From Euglena gracilis (lineage: Eukaryota > Euglenida > Euglenophyceae > Euglenales): DNA of 64,000 bases. Both the position numbers and the translations under genes were made by a program. Position 1 is the first letter of the stretch. Every line of letters begins with the position of its first letter. The stretch covers positions 56,063,656 to 56,127,655 of the forward strand of contig CP154956.1 in NCBI GenBank assembly GCA_039621445.1, in the 5' to 3' direction. Below are positions 10,973-21,748 of the stretch, piece after piece. The notes under the pieces are model-generated. The model made no database searches and was not told the origin of the DNA. It saw nothing but the letters and a program-made list of their open reading frames with translations.

Positions 10973-12165
10973 GTGCAGCTGTCTGCTGATGGGACTCATG
11001 CAGGCGAGGGCTGCAATCCAAAAAATGTTGTGGGATTTTGATTGGGCTTTGACAGGCACATTGCCAATTTGCTCTGTGTGGGTCTTAATCAGCCCCCCCC
11101 CCCCCCAGTTCTGCTACCCCCAGGGGGGGCACCCTGCGGTCGTACCGACCGGAAGGCACCCATGGCCAACCAGGGCCGGCCAGGGCTGATTTTGCCTTTT
11201 GTCGGCCAATTATGCCATGGGAAACGGTGGACACAATCTTCCCTGGCCTGCAGTGTTTTGGGCCATTTTTCCACCATTCCCCCCCCCACTTTTGCCCACT
11301 TTTGTCCACTTTTGCCCTTCTTTGGCCAACTGTTGGCCCATTTTTTGCCCGTTTTTGTCCATTTCCACCGGCTCAAGGAGGAAGATGCAAGTCAAGAGGA
11401 GAAGAAGAAAGTGACCGAAAGTGAAAGCAGTCAGAAGTGGCCAAAGCAGCAGAAACAAAAAAGTGCTTAAAAGTGCATTGGGTTATGGTCGGGGTATTTG
11501 CTGATTGTTACTTTTATTGGCATACCCCCCCATTTATGGCCGAGTAATTGCCAACCGGGGCCGGCCAGGGGCGACCAGAGGGCCGACTAGAGCACCAAAG
11601 TGGGCAAGATGCCAGCCCTCTATTCTCCTGTGTCCAAGAAGGCCGCCAAACTCGCATTGAAGTTTTTTCGTGATCTTTTGCGCAATTGGTTTTTTATTTT
11701 TTTTGAATTATTGACACGTCGACCGTGTGCGTGTGGATCTTCACCATTTCCAGGCTTGAAATCTGAGGGATAGGCCAAATTTCGGTGTTTTTGACCCTCC
11801 GACACATGGCGCCGAGTTTTGATTCCTCCCTGGTTTGACCCCCCCAGGAAATTTGTAGTTACACAAGAATACACAAAACATATGTCTTGGTCTTCCGCAT
11901 TTCCTGAATGGCAAATTGCCACTTCCAGGTGGTGTGCTGGAGGCCGGGTGACAGATCCACCGATTTGTTTGCTTTTTCAGAGCACACTCTGGAAGATTTT
12001 GAATTGCCTTTTATTGGATGCTTCAGGGGTGACCCAATTTTTCACAGATTTTTCCCAAAATTGGGCCCAGCCCGCAGGCGTTTTGTCATGTTCAATTTTA
12101 ATGATGTGATGTGCATGAGTATTCACGCAATTGCATCTGAATAGACCAATTTTGCAATGCAGTGT
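10973..12165. other. Intron-like region, no firm gene
   Basis: Contains a C run at 11093-11106, a degenerate tract of ttttggcc/gtggccaaa words at 11260-11470 and otherwise mixed sequence. At 11389-11440 a purine-rich stretch after ctcaag would read EEDASQEEKKKVTESES; it could be an exon but lies inside the low-complexity tract, so I do not call it. Confidence 0.35.
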
Positions 12166-12216
12166 TCCTTTGCACATTCCGCACACGTGAACCATTTGTG
12201 CAATGGCGCAAAGGAA
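12166..12216. repeat. Short hairpin with inverted arms
   Basis: The arms ttcctttgcaca and tgcaatggcgcaaaggaa pair imperfectly around a loop of about 20 bases. Arms of the type TTTGCGCA/TGCACAAA recur in the hairpins at 13063, 19690, 19920 and 30315, so this looks like one member of a small foldback family. Confidence 0.55.
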
Positions 12217-13062
12217 TCATTAACACAATTACCTTCTATTAAAACAGCTGCACAAATGGGCTGTTCCCGCTGTTAAAAATGCCCGTATTTGGCATTTTTT
12301 GGAGGGGATTTTTGGAACAAAATTGGGCAAAGCTCATTAAAGTCCCATGTCACCTCGGCTCGCAGCGCCAGAGGAAGAATTGTTTACAGCCAGGGGTTAA
12401 CCCCCCATTCTTGTGTCTAGTAAAATATCTAGCCAGTGGAACCTCCCTCCAGGGTCTTTAAGCGGGGCCCTGCTTGACACGCAGTCCGCTGGCCGCTTGA
12501 AATTCTCACACGTCTGATGCCAGGTTACCCATGAATCGAAAACTTTTCTCAAGGGCTTTTGACAGATGGCCACAGGATTCAGCCATTATGCACATAGCGC
12601 TTATCTTCAGCGATCGTGTATTCCAGAATTTGACATCCTGATTTGTGAAATCCCACACCTCAGCTGCCATACAGCATATCAATCGAAAGCTCTCCCCAAG
12701 ACCTTTCGCTTGGGAAGTTCGGCAGCCCCCTCCCCCCCGGTCGTCGGACCCCCTCGGCTCGGCAAAATGGGGACCCCCCCCTTCTGGTCAGCCAACCCCC
12801 CCGGCACGGTATGCCGAACCATACCTTTGGGAAATCCGGCTGTCAGGGCTCTAGGCGGTAGACTGGGGGGGGGGTCCCCCTTTTTGAAAGTCCCGATAGA
12901 TGGCAATGTTCTTAAGATGTGGTCTGGTGCCCCACAAGCCCCAGGACCGCAGAGGAAAATGCAAAGATTTTGAAAGTCAGCCTAGCCTGTGGGTTTGGGA
13001 ACTTACCCACAGTTGTCATGTCGATTTGGGATGCTGCTGTAACGATTCAGGGGTTGTTGTTG
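12217..13062. other. No gene seen
   Basis: Mixed sequence with C/G runs near 12727-12870. No domain-bearing frame and no convincing exon pair were found. Confidence 0.35.
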
Positions 13063-13113
13063 TCCCTGTGCGCATTTGCACAAGTGGTTATTTTGCACAA
13101 TTGCGCACAGGGA
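13063..13113. repeat. Foldback hairpin, about 20-bp arms
   Basis: Left arm gtccctgtgcgcatttgcac and right arm (gcacaattgcgcacagggac) are inverted copies with a two-base bulge, around a loop of about 11 bases (aagtggttatt). The loop word aagtggtt and the arm core are shared with the hairpins near both ends of the 19.5-30.6 kb island. Confidence 0.75.
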
Positions 13114-13129
13114 CCAGGGGTTTTCTTAA

Positions 13130-13590
13130 GCTGGAGGGTACCCTACCCCTGGGGGGGGGGTCCAGCCAGCCAGCAGCTCAAATCCAGCCAGCAGCCCAAA
13201 TTCAGGCTGGGAGCCCCCCCCCCGGGGTCGAGTGAAATAAAGTCGGGTCCAGCCCGGCCTTCGGCCGGGCCAGCCGGCCAAAGGCCGGGCTAGCCAGCCG
13301 CAGGCCGGCCAGTAAACTGGGCTGCCCAGCTCACCCATGCCTGCATTTTTGCCCCTCATCACAGCTTCCCAGTCACAGCCCCCCAGCCTTGACCAAGCTC
13401 CATCCATCAAAATGCCGAAAATGGCAAAAATGTGTTAGAATTTTTTGTTTTTTGTCGACCCAGCCCAGCCCAGCCCCCTCCAGCCCCGGACCCTCCCCCT
13501 CCCCCCTCCAGCCAGCAGCTCATTTCCAGCCAGCAGCCTTTTTGCCAGCCGGAGCCCCCGGGGGTCCTTGAGAAAACCCCTGACAGGGAC
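13130..13590 (+). repeat. Dispersed repeat family S, copy 2
   Basis: Same order of landmarks as 1428-1915 and 38155-38625. It follows the hairpin at 13063-13113 by only 17 bases. Confidence 0.8.
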
Positions 13591-14186
13591 CAACAATTTT
13601 TCTGAAGTCGGAGTGTATGGCATTGTGCAGGGCTCGGTCCCGACCACTGGCAGGTTTTGGGGTTACTGGTTTTCGCCCGTCACTGGGGAAAAAAATTCCA
13701 CCAGCTGGCCCTGCTAGCGGACCCCCCTGGGTTTTCATTAGCCAAATTTGGACTAGCTGTTGAGAGCTTTTTTCATGCACGTCGGGGCCAAACGCACATT
13801 TGACATGAGGCTTCTGCTCAAGGGGGGGCTCAGTCTGTCCAAAGATTTTTGGGTTGTGGTTGCACAATGCTTTTGGAGCAGTTTTGTTTGTCTTGACAAG
13901 GATTGAATTCACCATCACCACCATTTTTTGGGCGGTCCACAGGGGTTTGCCACCAGTGCTTCACAACGAGATGAGTTTTTCTCTTTGTAAACTGAAAGTG
14001 CTTCAAAGGCTGCCCTTGCTTGTCGATGGGAGCTGGACATGGGCTTCCGCACAGTAAGCCGTGATATGTCGGCGGAGATGCACGGATCTGTGCCAGCATG
14101 CAAGGCATTTCCGTGATATGAGAAAAGGAATATGGCGGGGGAAGGGATTGTCCATTGAGCCAAATGCAACCACATCCCTACCCCAA
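13591..14186. other. No gene seen
   Basis: Mixed sequence; frames up to about 130 codons on either strand lack domains or splice support. Confidence 0.35.
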
Positions 14187-14400
14187 ATAACCTGGCGGGG
14201 TGCCAGGTTATAGGAACCAACTTTTGGCCCTGCACCCCCGCCAGGTTATTTGGCCCTTTTTTCAGCGCCACAAAGGAATTTTGCCTAAAAGGGGGGGTGC
14301 CAAGTTACTGGAACCATCTTTTTTTGCCCCCCCCCCCGCCAGGTTATTCGGCCCCCGCCAGGAGCAAGGACCCTGCCAGGTTATTTTGGGGGGGGGGTTA
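14187..14400 (+). repeat. Foldback-type repeat with aacctggc/gccaggtt, copy 1
   Basis: Begins with the near-palindrome aataacctggc-ggggt-gccaggttat and carries further copies of ccgccaggttatt. The same sequence lies inverted at 17610-17795, about 3.2 kb away, with the shared words ggaaccaac, cgccacaaa/gcgcggaaa and ggaaccatc in reverse order. Confidence 0.75.
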
Positions 14401-15665
14401 CAGAAGGAAAACAGAAAATGCCCCCCAAATTTGAGCAACTCCCCAAACTTGAGCAACTCCCCAAACTTGAGCAACCCTTCAGGAATGTATAAACGACTTG
14501 CATTTTTGTGAATTTTTTTTCGCATCTTTTGCACTTTTTTGCATTGCATATTTGCATATTTTGAGGGTGTTTGTTGCATATATCCCCCCCTGCCGCTGGC
14601 GTTTCCCTGTGACTGGGGTTTAAAACTCCACCCAATTGGGGTTTTAAACATGGGGCGACCAGGGTGAAGACCCCCCAACGTGTATGATACCCAAGTTAAG
14701 CCGACTCCTTGATGCAGCTGGTACCCTTCAGGAGCAAGTTTATCACAAAAGGAAAGTGAAAAGTATTTATATATATGGGAATATGGGATGTATTTATATT
14801 TGGGAAAAGATTGAGATTACAAACCTGGCTGCCTGGTTCCAACAGGGCAGAGATTCTTTTAAGTTTCGTGACCAGGGTCAGGGGGGATTGGTATCTGCAA
14901 TTTAGGGGGGGGGATTGCTTTCCGCAGAGCAGTGTTAGGATGGACCTCTCCTGAGGTGGGGATTGGGTGCCCCCCCCCCCCGTGGCCAATGTGGGTGGGG
15001 GAGTTGAAGAAACGCCGTGCCAGCGAGCACAGCACAGCCCCAGGTGATGGTGGCGCCCCACCCGGCCCCCCAGCCCAGCGTGCAGGCCAGGCTCCGGTGC
15101 TGTGTTCTGGAGGGACTCCTTCCCCTCCCGTTTGCGTTCTTTTGGGAGGATCACTTCATTGTCCGGAATCATTCCCTTCTCTTTTGAAAAGGTTAATATG
15201 CCGCCACTTGCCAGGCAGATGACATACATGTCAAAATGTTGAATTTTGGTGGAAAGTTCCAAATGGCGATATTGGGCAATGCATTTCTGTGGGTTTTTTT
15301 GCAGCAGGAGTTCCGAAATTTTGTTGCAGGTAACCCTGGCTTCTAGGACCCAAAAATGAGCCCCATGCCTCTGGGGGTCAATAAATCAAGGAGTTGTTGG
15401 TGAAATCTCACCGGAAAGATGGCTGAAAAGAATGGCCATATTTTGAAAAACGGGTCGACTCGGTAAAAAAAAAACAACGGTATTTCCAATATCTTTGTAT
15501 CATCATCCATCCATCCAAAATGTCAAAAAAAAATGCATTTTTCGACTTTTGATTTTTGACTCCGTTCAAGCTCCAGCTGGGCCTTGGCCAGCCCGGTCCT
15601 CAGGCTTGAGGCTGAACAAAAATAAACTCCCCTTAATGGACCACCTTGCCCTGAACCACTGAAAG
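14401..15665. other. Intron-like region, no firm gene
   Basis: Includes a three-copy 16-base tandem (acttgagcaactcccc) at about 14429-14478 and mixed sequence with C runs near 14971. The frame entering the next exon is open back to 15626, so the acceptor of that exon could lie anywhere from there to 15680. Confidence 0.35.
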
Positions 15666-15845
15666 GCACACCCGGGTTGAAGGGCAGCCCATTCTACAGC
15701 AGCCTGCCGGAGAATGCACAGCCCTCAGTGGCTCCCATTCGGTCACAACCTGTTCATCCTTCTGCCCTCTATGGCCCCAAAGTGAATGTCAAGCCGGCCC
15801 CCGAGGCAACGGTCCAGGGCGAGAACCTGAAGTCTGTCTACGTCA
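15666..15845 (+). CDS. RRM gene exon: linker and first RRM strand (CPSF6/CFIm68-like)
   Basis: Encodes a Pro/Ser-rich linker (GSPFYSSLPENAQPSVAPIR and onwards) ending in GENLKSVYV, the first strand of an RNA-recognition motif. The last base is the first of a codon completed by the next exon (A+GC gives Ser), so the spliced RNP2 reads VYVSNL. The donor is gtatga at 15846. The 5' boundary is uncertain: 15666 follows ctgaaag, while ttgaag at 15679 is an alternative in the same frame. The gene lies on the plus strand and is interrupted by repeat-filled introns. RRM proteins of the CPSF6/CFIm68 type bind RNA during 3'-end processing; that role is taken from the family. Confidence 0.7.
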
Positions 15846-16861
15846 GTATGACCTTGTTGTGGTGGATCGGCACATTGTTTTGCTCCGCACACCTGCAGAA
15901 AGACTCTTTTTCATTCACCCAAGATTTTTTTTCGGCTTTTGTCAGGTTTTTTTGACAGCATGTTCATTGCCATCCAGCCATCTGATGCCGGATCTTTATT
16001 TGGTTTTATTTTGAGTCCTGGTCAATCAATGGACTCTTTGTTGGAGGCTGCCAGCACCTTTTCTTCGAGCCCCTTCAAATTTTGTGTCACCTAATTGTCG
16101 ATCCAGTGCCTTTCACTCAGCGATCCTTTGATTGCAGATGCAAGTGCATCCAAAGATTTTTTCTTGAAGCTTCTGTAATGTTATTTCAGTTTGTTTTTTT
16201 TCTTCAAAAAACTACCTTGAAGCACTTCACACCTAAAAAAAAAACCCCAAAGACCCAGGCCTCAAAAAAAAATTGAATTTTGTTCGTGGGAATTGAATTT
16301 CAAGGCTTCTGATGTGCCCCCCCCCCCCAGTAGTGACATTCCAACCAAATTACGTTGAGGAAAGGGGCACACCTCATTCACCTTTGGAAAGTGGGAATGG
16401 GCCTCAGATGGGCAGGCCGGTCCTTAAGGGACGGGGAAGTTTTTTTTTCCTTAAGGACCGCCCCCCCTCTGGGCCAACCAAGGGCTGGACCGGGGCTTGA
16501 ACGGGGTCGAAACCCAAAAAGTTGAAAATTGCATTTTTGTTAATATTTTGGCAAAGGTCGACGGGTGCCAGAGATTAATTCTTTCCCATGTCGACCTGTT
16601 TTCGCCGGCAAAATGTCGCATTTTTGTCCATTTTTTCCTGTGGGTTTTTTGTTGAATGTGCTGGGACAGCACAGTTTTTTTTGTTGTTTTCTTAAGGACC
16701 ACCCTGAAGATAGGTGAAGCATTTGGTTGTTGTGGTCGTTGTTGTTTTTGGACTGAATGACTGCCTGCCTCCTTTTGGGCTGCTTCTTTCAGCGGCAGAA
16801 AGGCCTTGCAGCGGGAACAATTGTGGTAAGAGTTTGTTCTTTGGCCGATTTTGCGGCGCAG
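15846..16861 (+). other. Intron of the RRM gene
   Basis: GT at 15846 and AG at 16860-16861 (ttttgcggcgcag). It contains a family K repeat copy at 16425-16705 with C/G-rich flanks. A further splice-like segment at 16793-16825 was rejected because skipping it restores a proper RRM. Confidence 0.6.
16425..16705 (+). repeat. Dispersed repeat family K, copy 2
   Basis: Flanked on both sides by ccttaaggacc-type words (ggtccttaag at 16421 and cttaaggacc at 16450 form a small hairpin; cttaaggaccaccc at 16690). The core gttgaatgtgctgggac matches copies at 2780, 37040 and, more loosely, 39838. Confidence 0.7.
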
Positions 16862-16995
16862 GCAACTTGTCGTGGTGGACGACCGACGAGGATGTCCGGA
16901 CAATGGTGGTCGAAATCGTCGGCTCTGGCATCCCATTCAACGTGGTCTTCGACGAGCACAAACCCAATGGCAAGTCTCTGGGGAGCGTCTTCATT
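16862..16995 (+). CDS. RRM gene exon: core of the RRM (CPSF6/CFIm68-like)
   Basis: After the split Ser codon the exon reads NLSWWTTDEDVRTMVVEIVG, then FNVVFDEHKPNGKSLGSVFI. WWTTDED directly after RNP2 and an F-DE---GKS-G RNP1 region are the hallmark of the RRM in cleavage factor Im 68-kDa subunits (CPSF6, CFIm68), which is why I name that family. The acceptor is gcggcgcag and the donor gtatgc at 16996. Exon length is 134 bases, leaving phase 0. GC content and codon choice differ clearly from the surrounding repeats. Confidence 0.8.
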
Positions 16996-17398
16996 GTATG
17001 CTTTTGTCCTGCACCCCTCCAAGCGGTCAGTTTCTGTGCGCGCATCTGGCATTTGACCACATTTTTTTGCCCACCAAATTATGATTGAACATAAGGGTGT
17101 ATGAAAGAGAAAGAGGCCCAACGATGTACAGTTTCGTGGCAATCCAGCTGTCTATCACTTCCACAAAAGTGCTGCCTCAACTTTCACATTGATATCAAGC
17201 AAGTGATCATCACTCTGATGGTATTACACATTGTCCGTGACGCTTTCCGTGTCAATCGTGGTGACACCCATCCCAAACGCTGTCAAACATGTGCTCCCCA
17301 AGCGCCTATTCAGGGGCATCCAAGATGTGTGGGCCACCCGGTTCATTTGAGTTTCTTGAAACACGAAGGAATACCCTCTGCCTCTCTTTCCCCACCAG

Positions 17399-17569
17399 GA
17401 TGTTCAAACCGATCAAATTGCTCAGCTCGTCATCCAAGCAGGCTTCGACCTGAGGGCATCCCTGCCGGGGGCCGGTTGGTCAAAGCCTGGGCCAGAGGGC
17501 TGAACGGGAAGAGCTTGAACCGGAGGGAGTTGAAGGCGGAACTGTTCGGGCAACCGACAGACAGCCCAA
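17399..17569 (+). CDS. RRM gene exon: end of the RRM (frame uncertain)
   Basis: The acceptor at 17398 is excellent (cctctctttccccaccag). From about 17455 the third frame reads KAWARGLNGKSLNRRELKAE followed by LFGQPTDSP, which looks like the last helix and strand of an RRM (LNG--L--R-LK-EL). That frame does not join in phase to the exon ending at 16995 if the exon starts at 17399; it does if it starts at 17455 after cctgag, or if one base is missing in the G run near 17467. The proposed donor is gtgtgg at 17570, leaving one base that pairs with the 2-base start of the exon at 17963. Confidence 0.5.
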
Positions 17570-17609
17570 GTGTGGACCACCCTGCTGCCTGCTTCCTCAA
17601 GTCCCCCCC

Positions 17610-17795
17610 CCCCAAACAACCTGGCGAAAACACCTGGCGGGGGCCAAATAACCTGGCGGGGGGAGGGGCAAAAAAGATGGTTCCAGTAACTGGCAACCCC
17701 CTTTTTAGGCAACATTCTTTTATGGCGCGGAAAAAAAGGCCCAAATCACCTGGCGGGGGGGGGGGCAGGGCCAATAGTTGGTTCCAATAACCTGG
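17610..17795 (-). repeat. Foldback-type repeat with aacctggc/gccaggtt, copy 2 (inverted)
   Basis: Inverted relative of 14187-14400. It contains several cacctggcgggg and ataacctggc words and starts within a C run directly after the preceding exon. Confidence 0.75.
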
Positions 17796-17962
17796 CACCC
17801 TGTTTGAATGTGAGGAGGCGGTGTTGCTGTAGGTTTGGACCGAAGCAGGTGTGTCTGGGTACGATGGATTTTAGCTGCGGCACCTGCATGAGTCGAGGTT
17901 GTGAACCAGTTGTTGGCCCCCCCAGAAGTCTGCCACTCTTCTTCTTCTTTTTTCTTTGGCAG

Positions 17963-17988
17963 ATGCACAGACAGGGGACGCCGGCACG
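17963..17988 (+). CDS. RRM gene micro-exon, 26 bases
   Basis: Follows a strong pyrimidine tract and acceptor (cttcttttttctttggcag) and precedes gtgtgc. It completes a codon with the base left by the preceding exon and reads AQTGDAGT, ending in phase 0, which fits the next exon. Very small exons are easy to invent; the support is the acceptor and two-sided phase match. Confidence 0.4.
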
Positions 17989-18144
17989 GTGTGCTACACT
18001 GCTCATTGTGGGATCTGTTTCCTTGGGGTGGTGTTATGTGTGTTTTTGTTGATGCACTCGATTTTTGTATTATTTTTTTTGTATTTTGTGTTGCATTCTG
18101 CCTTTTGTTTTTTTATTGCGTTATGTGCTCCTCCTCGTGGCCAG

Positions 18145-18192
18145 GCGGCAAATGCAGTCCCAGTTGGCAGCAAGCGGAAGCCGCTGGGCCAG
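18145..18192 (+). CDS. RRM gene exon, 48 bases, basic linker
   Basis: Bounded by ctcctcgtggccag and gttgtttt. Reads AANAVPVGSKRKPLGQ in phase 0 at both ends, which joins cleanly to the micro-exon at 17963 and to the exon at 19005. The SKRK stretch could be part of a nuclear localisation signal. Confidence 0.4.
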
Positions 18193-19004
18193 GTTGTTTT
18201 TTTGTCATGGAAGGGTGGGGGCAAACTTCCCTGCTGAACCTCTCGGTCCCCTCCATTTGGGCGCAACTCACACTCAATCTTTTTTGGTTGGTGCGCATTT
18301 GCGACCATGCACAAAATTTTGATTTTTTGCCGCTGTTTCTATAATTTTGAATGAGTGGGAGCACAACTCCAATGGATCCGAGCGAAATCTCTTCCACTGT
18401 TTTGGCCAAATTTCCTGTTTTTTTCTGGCTTTTTTGTGGACCCCTTCGCATGAATCCCCCGGGACCAGGCTTCCCAAAAGTGAAAAAAAAGCCCCAAAAG
18501 TACACCAAAAGACCGGATTTTGCACCCCCACCTTTGCTCCACATAGCTCTCCTATCCCGCTTGTCCCCAAATTGCCGGTGCTCATTTCCAAGTTTTTTTG
18601 ACGCTTTTTTTGTTTGGCCCCTTTCAGGTTTTTTTTTGGGGGGGGGTGTTTCCCAAAGAAAAAAAAACTCCCAAAATGATGGGTGGTCCAGGGGAGGTCC
18701 AGTCGCGTTGTAGGGCAGGGTCGCAGGGAAAGAGTGCGTGTGTGGGGTTTGGCAAGGGGTCACGCAGGGTGAAGGGAAAGTGGCTGCAGGGGAGGGAATG
18801 GTTGGGCGTCGTCACCGAATTTGCAGTGGAGACGTCCGGCCAAATTTTGTTGCAATGCAACCAGAGAGGGGATCAAGCACGTTTCTGGAGAGTGAATCCT
18901 TGCTACCATCGCTTCAATGAAGAAAGAACGTCCGTGTGTGCAACTGCGCATTTCGACGGTTATGGGGGATGACGTGGCCGCCTCCGTGGCTGCTGCTGCA
19001 CCAG
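18193..19004 (+). other. Intron-like region between two exons
   Basis: Mixed sequence with a G run near 18640 and the words gcgcatttgcgac (18294) and gtgcaactgcgca (18938) that resemble the foldback arms. Minus-strand frames here are long but composed of low-complexity residues. Confidence 0.35.
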
Positions 19005-19209
19005 GGGGTTGCTGACAGCATGGTGGGTGATGAAGTCATCGCTGATGTGGCTGCTGCGACAGAACCAAAGCCAGAGGCGATCGGCAGGGGCTTTGAGGGC
19101 CTTGAGGCCTTGAGGCAGGGGCAGCCGGACCCCCAACTGGAGGTCTACAGTTTCCACATGGACCTGGACCTGTCACTTGGCCAGAATCAGCCCCCTGAGA
19201 ATCCTGATG
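19005..19209 (+). CDS. Acidic exon joining RRM part and CCCH part
   Basis: Acceptor gctgctgctgcaccag. Reads GVADSMVGDEVIADVAAATE and onwards to MDLDLSLGQNQPPENPD in phase 0. If the donor is gtgggg at 19210, the remaining base joins the two-base start at 30641, giving ENPD-V-DDAEQESS, a continuous acidic stretch. The alternative is that the frame ends at the TAG at 19242, making this a terminal exon. The first option places the entire 19.5-30.6 kb island in one intron. Unusual composition for the region (balanced, codon-like) supports coding. Confidence 0.5.
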
Positions 19210-19247
19210 GTGGGGGAGAGGGTGTGGAGCAGGCTGTATTTTAGTCG

Positions 19248-19500
19248 GGTGCCGACCCCACCCCGGGGGGGGGGGGGGGGCCTTCCTGGGCAGGCACTCC
19301 CGATCCGACCCCCCTGGGGGGGGGGGGGGTAGGGCACACGGCCAAAAGTGCCCTAGAACAACCCCGGCGCCGGGGAGCCAAAAATGGCCTATTTTCAAAG
19401 GAATGTGCCTGGGGACAGGCCAAAATCCGACCCCCCCCCTGGGGGGTAGTGCCTGCCTGGGCAGGCACTCCGGACCCCCCCGGGTTGGTAAAAAAACAGC
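19248..19500. repeat. Dispersed repeat family G, copy 2
   Basis: Starts agtcgggtgccgaccccacc, has three large C/G-run blocks and three gggcaggcact words. It is the last C/G-run repeat before the island. Confidence 0.65.
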
Positions 19501-19689
19501 CTGGTGTGGAGTACACCCGAAGGTGCCATTGCAGGTGGTGGTTGGGGCGGTATATGATGTGTTCTGTCTGAAATGTTGTTTCGTTGTCAGTGTTTGCAAA
19601 TAAGCATAAATGCCCAGATTTACGCTGCTGAAAAAGTGCGACAAACTGATCATCCTCCAAACTCAAATCATCCAGTTGGGGATGGAAGA

Positions 19690-19747
19690 TGTGGTCAGTT
19701 TGCGCAAATGTATACGCCCCCGGTGTATGCATTTGCACAAACCGACC
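19690..19747. repeat. Foldback hairpin near the left end of the island
   Basis: Left arm ggtcagtttgcgcaaatgta and right arm tgcatttgcacaaaccgacc are imperfect inverted copies (about 24 bases each) around a loop near cgcccccgg. The arms share the GGTC-GTTTG-GCA words with 19920-19987. Confidence 0.75.
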
Positions 19748-19919
19748 AAGTGTACATTCATTGCTTGCTGGGAACACAATTAAATACCACTGCACATATA
19801 CAGGCCCCACTCTCCTAAGGCTTCTTGAAAAACAAAATCGCAAGGGTATATGACGTATTTTTGCTCTGAAAACAGACAAAGCTGCTTCAAATACCAGTCT
19901 GTCAAGGATATCAAGGATA

Positions 19920-19987
19920 TCAAGTGGTCGGTTTGTTCAATTGCGCACGTGGTCGGTGTGCTCATTAGCGCAAACCGACCACTTGTG
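19920..19987. repeat. Foldback hairpin with perfect 15-bp outer arms
   Basis: Outer arms caagtggtcggtttg and caaaccgaccacttg are exact reverse complements; inside are caattgcgcac and gtgctcattagcgc. It is directly preceded by a tandem aaggatatc duplication. A diverged relative sits at 30315-30352. Confidence 0.8.
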
Positions 19988-20452
19988 CATAGATATCTGT
20001 TGTGTGCGCACGCAAATGAGCACACCAATGACATTCGCACATTGTTGGTGGGACCCTTGGGACGTTAGACCAGGTGGGTGGACGTGCTTCAGGTTCATGG
20101 AATTTGCCATCATCATGAATGTAGCCACAAAAGCCCTATATTTTGGACACCGAGAATATTTCAATTTTTACATATGTTTGGGTTGCATGAAATACTGGGA
20201 CTTAACGCCAGGAATTGTATTATCATACAAATAATTGTGTTCCATGTTTTCTGAGAGAAATACATGAAACAACGCGGTGGAAAAAAAACAAAAGACGATT
20301 CCGAACCGGGACAAAAGGCAGATTACGGATGCACAATGTCAAAACTCTGGAAAGCATTATTTTATGAAAAAAAATGTCAAACAGTCACAGGGGGTTTCAC
20401 GACATCAATACGTCTTAGGCGGCCTAATTCGCACTTAAGGATTTAACTTTTT

Positions 20453-20472
20453 ATTTGCGCATATGCGCAAAT
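20453..20472. repeat. Perfect 20-bp palindrome
   Basis: atttgcgcatatgcgcaaat is its own reverse complement. It has the same ATTTGCGCA...TGCGCAAAT frame as the palindromes found through 21.1-29.8 kb but a TA centre. Confidence 0.85.
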
Positions 20473-21101
20473 CCCCCGGTTTTTTGATTCCGGCGGGGAA
20501 GGTCCGGGGGTTCAAGAGACACGCCGGCAAGCAAGGGCAAAAACGAAGGGATTTTTTGGTTTTGGCGGAGAGACCCCTGGGACTTTGGCGAAAAACGGTG
20601 TTTTTTTCGGTGTCCAAAAATTTTATTTTGGGCCAAACCCCCGGGACCCTGCCCGCCCAAATGAAAAAAAAGTGAAAAAAGCACCTGGGGACCGGGACCC
20701 TGCCCGCCCATGTGGTGACGCGGAGCCTTTTTGGGGGAAGTGGACTCGCCGGCAGTGTGTTCCCTCCCGGTGCCTCGGAGTGAGTGTGTGTACTTTGACC
20801 TTTGCGACTTGTGAATTTTTGATTGGTGATGAAAGCAGGGGAAAGGGTGGCAGGGGCTTGGGAGGGGTGCGGGTTGGGGGGTCCGGTGTGCAGGGGGTGC
20901 AGGGAGGAGGGGTCCAGGGGTGCAGAGGTGACGGTGCAGGGGGTGTGCAGGGGTGGTGTGCGGCGGGCAGGGCGGTGGGGGTGAGACGCCCGCAGGGGTT
21001 GTGAGTGGGGGTCTGGTTTACTGTTGTCATTGGCTTGTGTGCGTGCAACCCATTACTTTGACCTTGCTGTTTTTGTGAGGCACAAAACAGACAATTGATG
21101 T

Positions 21102-21125
21102 TGATGCGCGCAATTGCGCAAATAA
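21102..21125 (+). repeat. Intergenic palindromic element, site 1
   Basis: tgatgcgcgcaattgcgcaa followed by ataaaa; core GCGCAATTGCGC. Downstream of gene 1. Two further sites of the opposite orientation with AGT and AAT centres lie at 21606-21627 and 21725-21748. Confidence 0.8.
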
Positions 21126-21605
21126 AACGTACGATGGTGTGCGTGCCATGAGATGAGAGGGGTGCCAGTGGAAGAACCGGATGATTGAAAGAGATGGAGA
21201 TGAAAAGACAAGAGGCGAAAGAGAAAAGGCAGACTGGCAAACAGACCCCCGGCGGGCGGGGTACACGCTGGCCGCCCGGGGCTGAACAGGAAGGAGGGGG
21301 CCGCCCCGCACTCCGCCGCGCGCTGGTTGTCAGTGGGGGGCGGTGCTCGGGGGGAGGGGTAATTATTTTTTTTTTAATTGTAACACGGGTGAGAGGGGCA
21401 GCACGGCACGAGAGGGGGGCTGCAGGCCACGAGAGGGGGTGTGCCACACCAACCCAAAAAAAAAAACACAAGTCCACCTCCCTGCAGGGTAGAGGGCGTG
21501 GGGATGACGGTCAGCAGGGGGGCGGTGTACACGGACACCACGGCGGTGGGGCACTGTCTCCCAGCTGGCAGGCAAATAAAAAAAAAACAAAGTGTGCGTT
21601 TTTAC

Positions 21606-21748
21606 TTGCGCAAGTGCGCGCATCAAAACCGCTGATGATTTTTTTTATTTGGAACAAGAATTCTGAGAGGGGACAGACCATAGCCGAGAGGGGACTGAGA
21701 GGGGAAAACATTTGTAACAGGAACATTTGCGCAAATGCGCGCATCAAA
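21606..21748 (-). repeat. Intergenic palindromic elements, sites 2 and 3
   Basis: Two copies in the reverse orientation (ttgcgcaagtgcgcgcatca at 21606; atttgcgcaaatgcgcgcat at 21726), 120 bases apart, just beyond the stop codon of gene 1. The asymmetric ends (gcgcgcatcaaa on one side, ttgcgcaa on the other) show that each copy has an orientation. Confidence 0.8.

Noticed and set aside
10553-11059. 168-codon minus frame opposite the candidate exon at 10797
   Set aside because: His/Pro-rich shadow; the plus strand has the strong acceptor and linker-like composition.
16793-16825. 33-base micro-exon between the two RRM exons
   Set aside because: It has a good acceptor and gtaaga donor, but including it breaks RNP2; direct joining of 15845 to 16862 gives VYVSNLSWWTTDED.
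20623-21477. 284-codon minus frame
   Set aside because: Crosses a G-rich tandem region, a palindromic element and repeat words; no domain or consistent composition.
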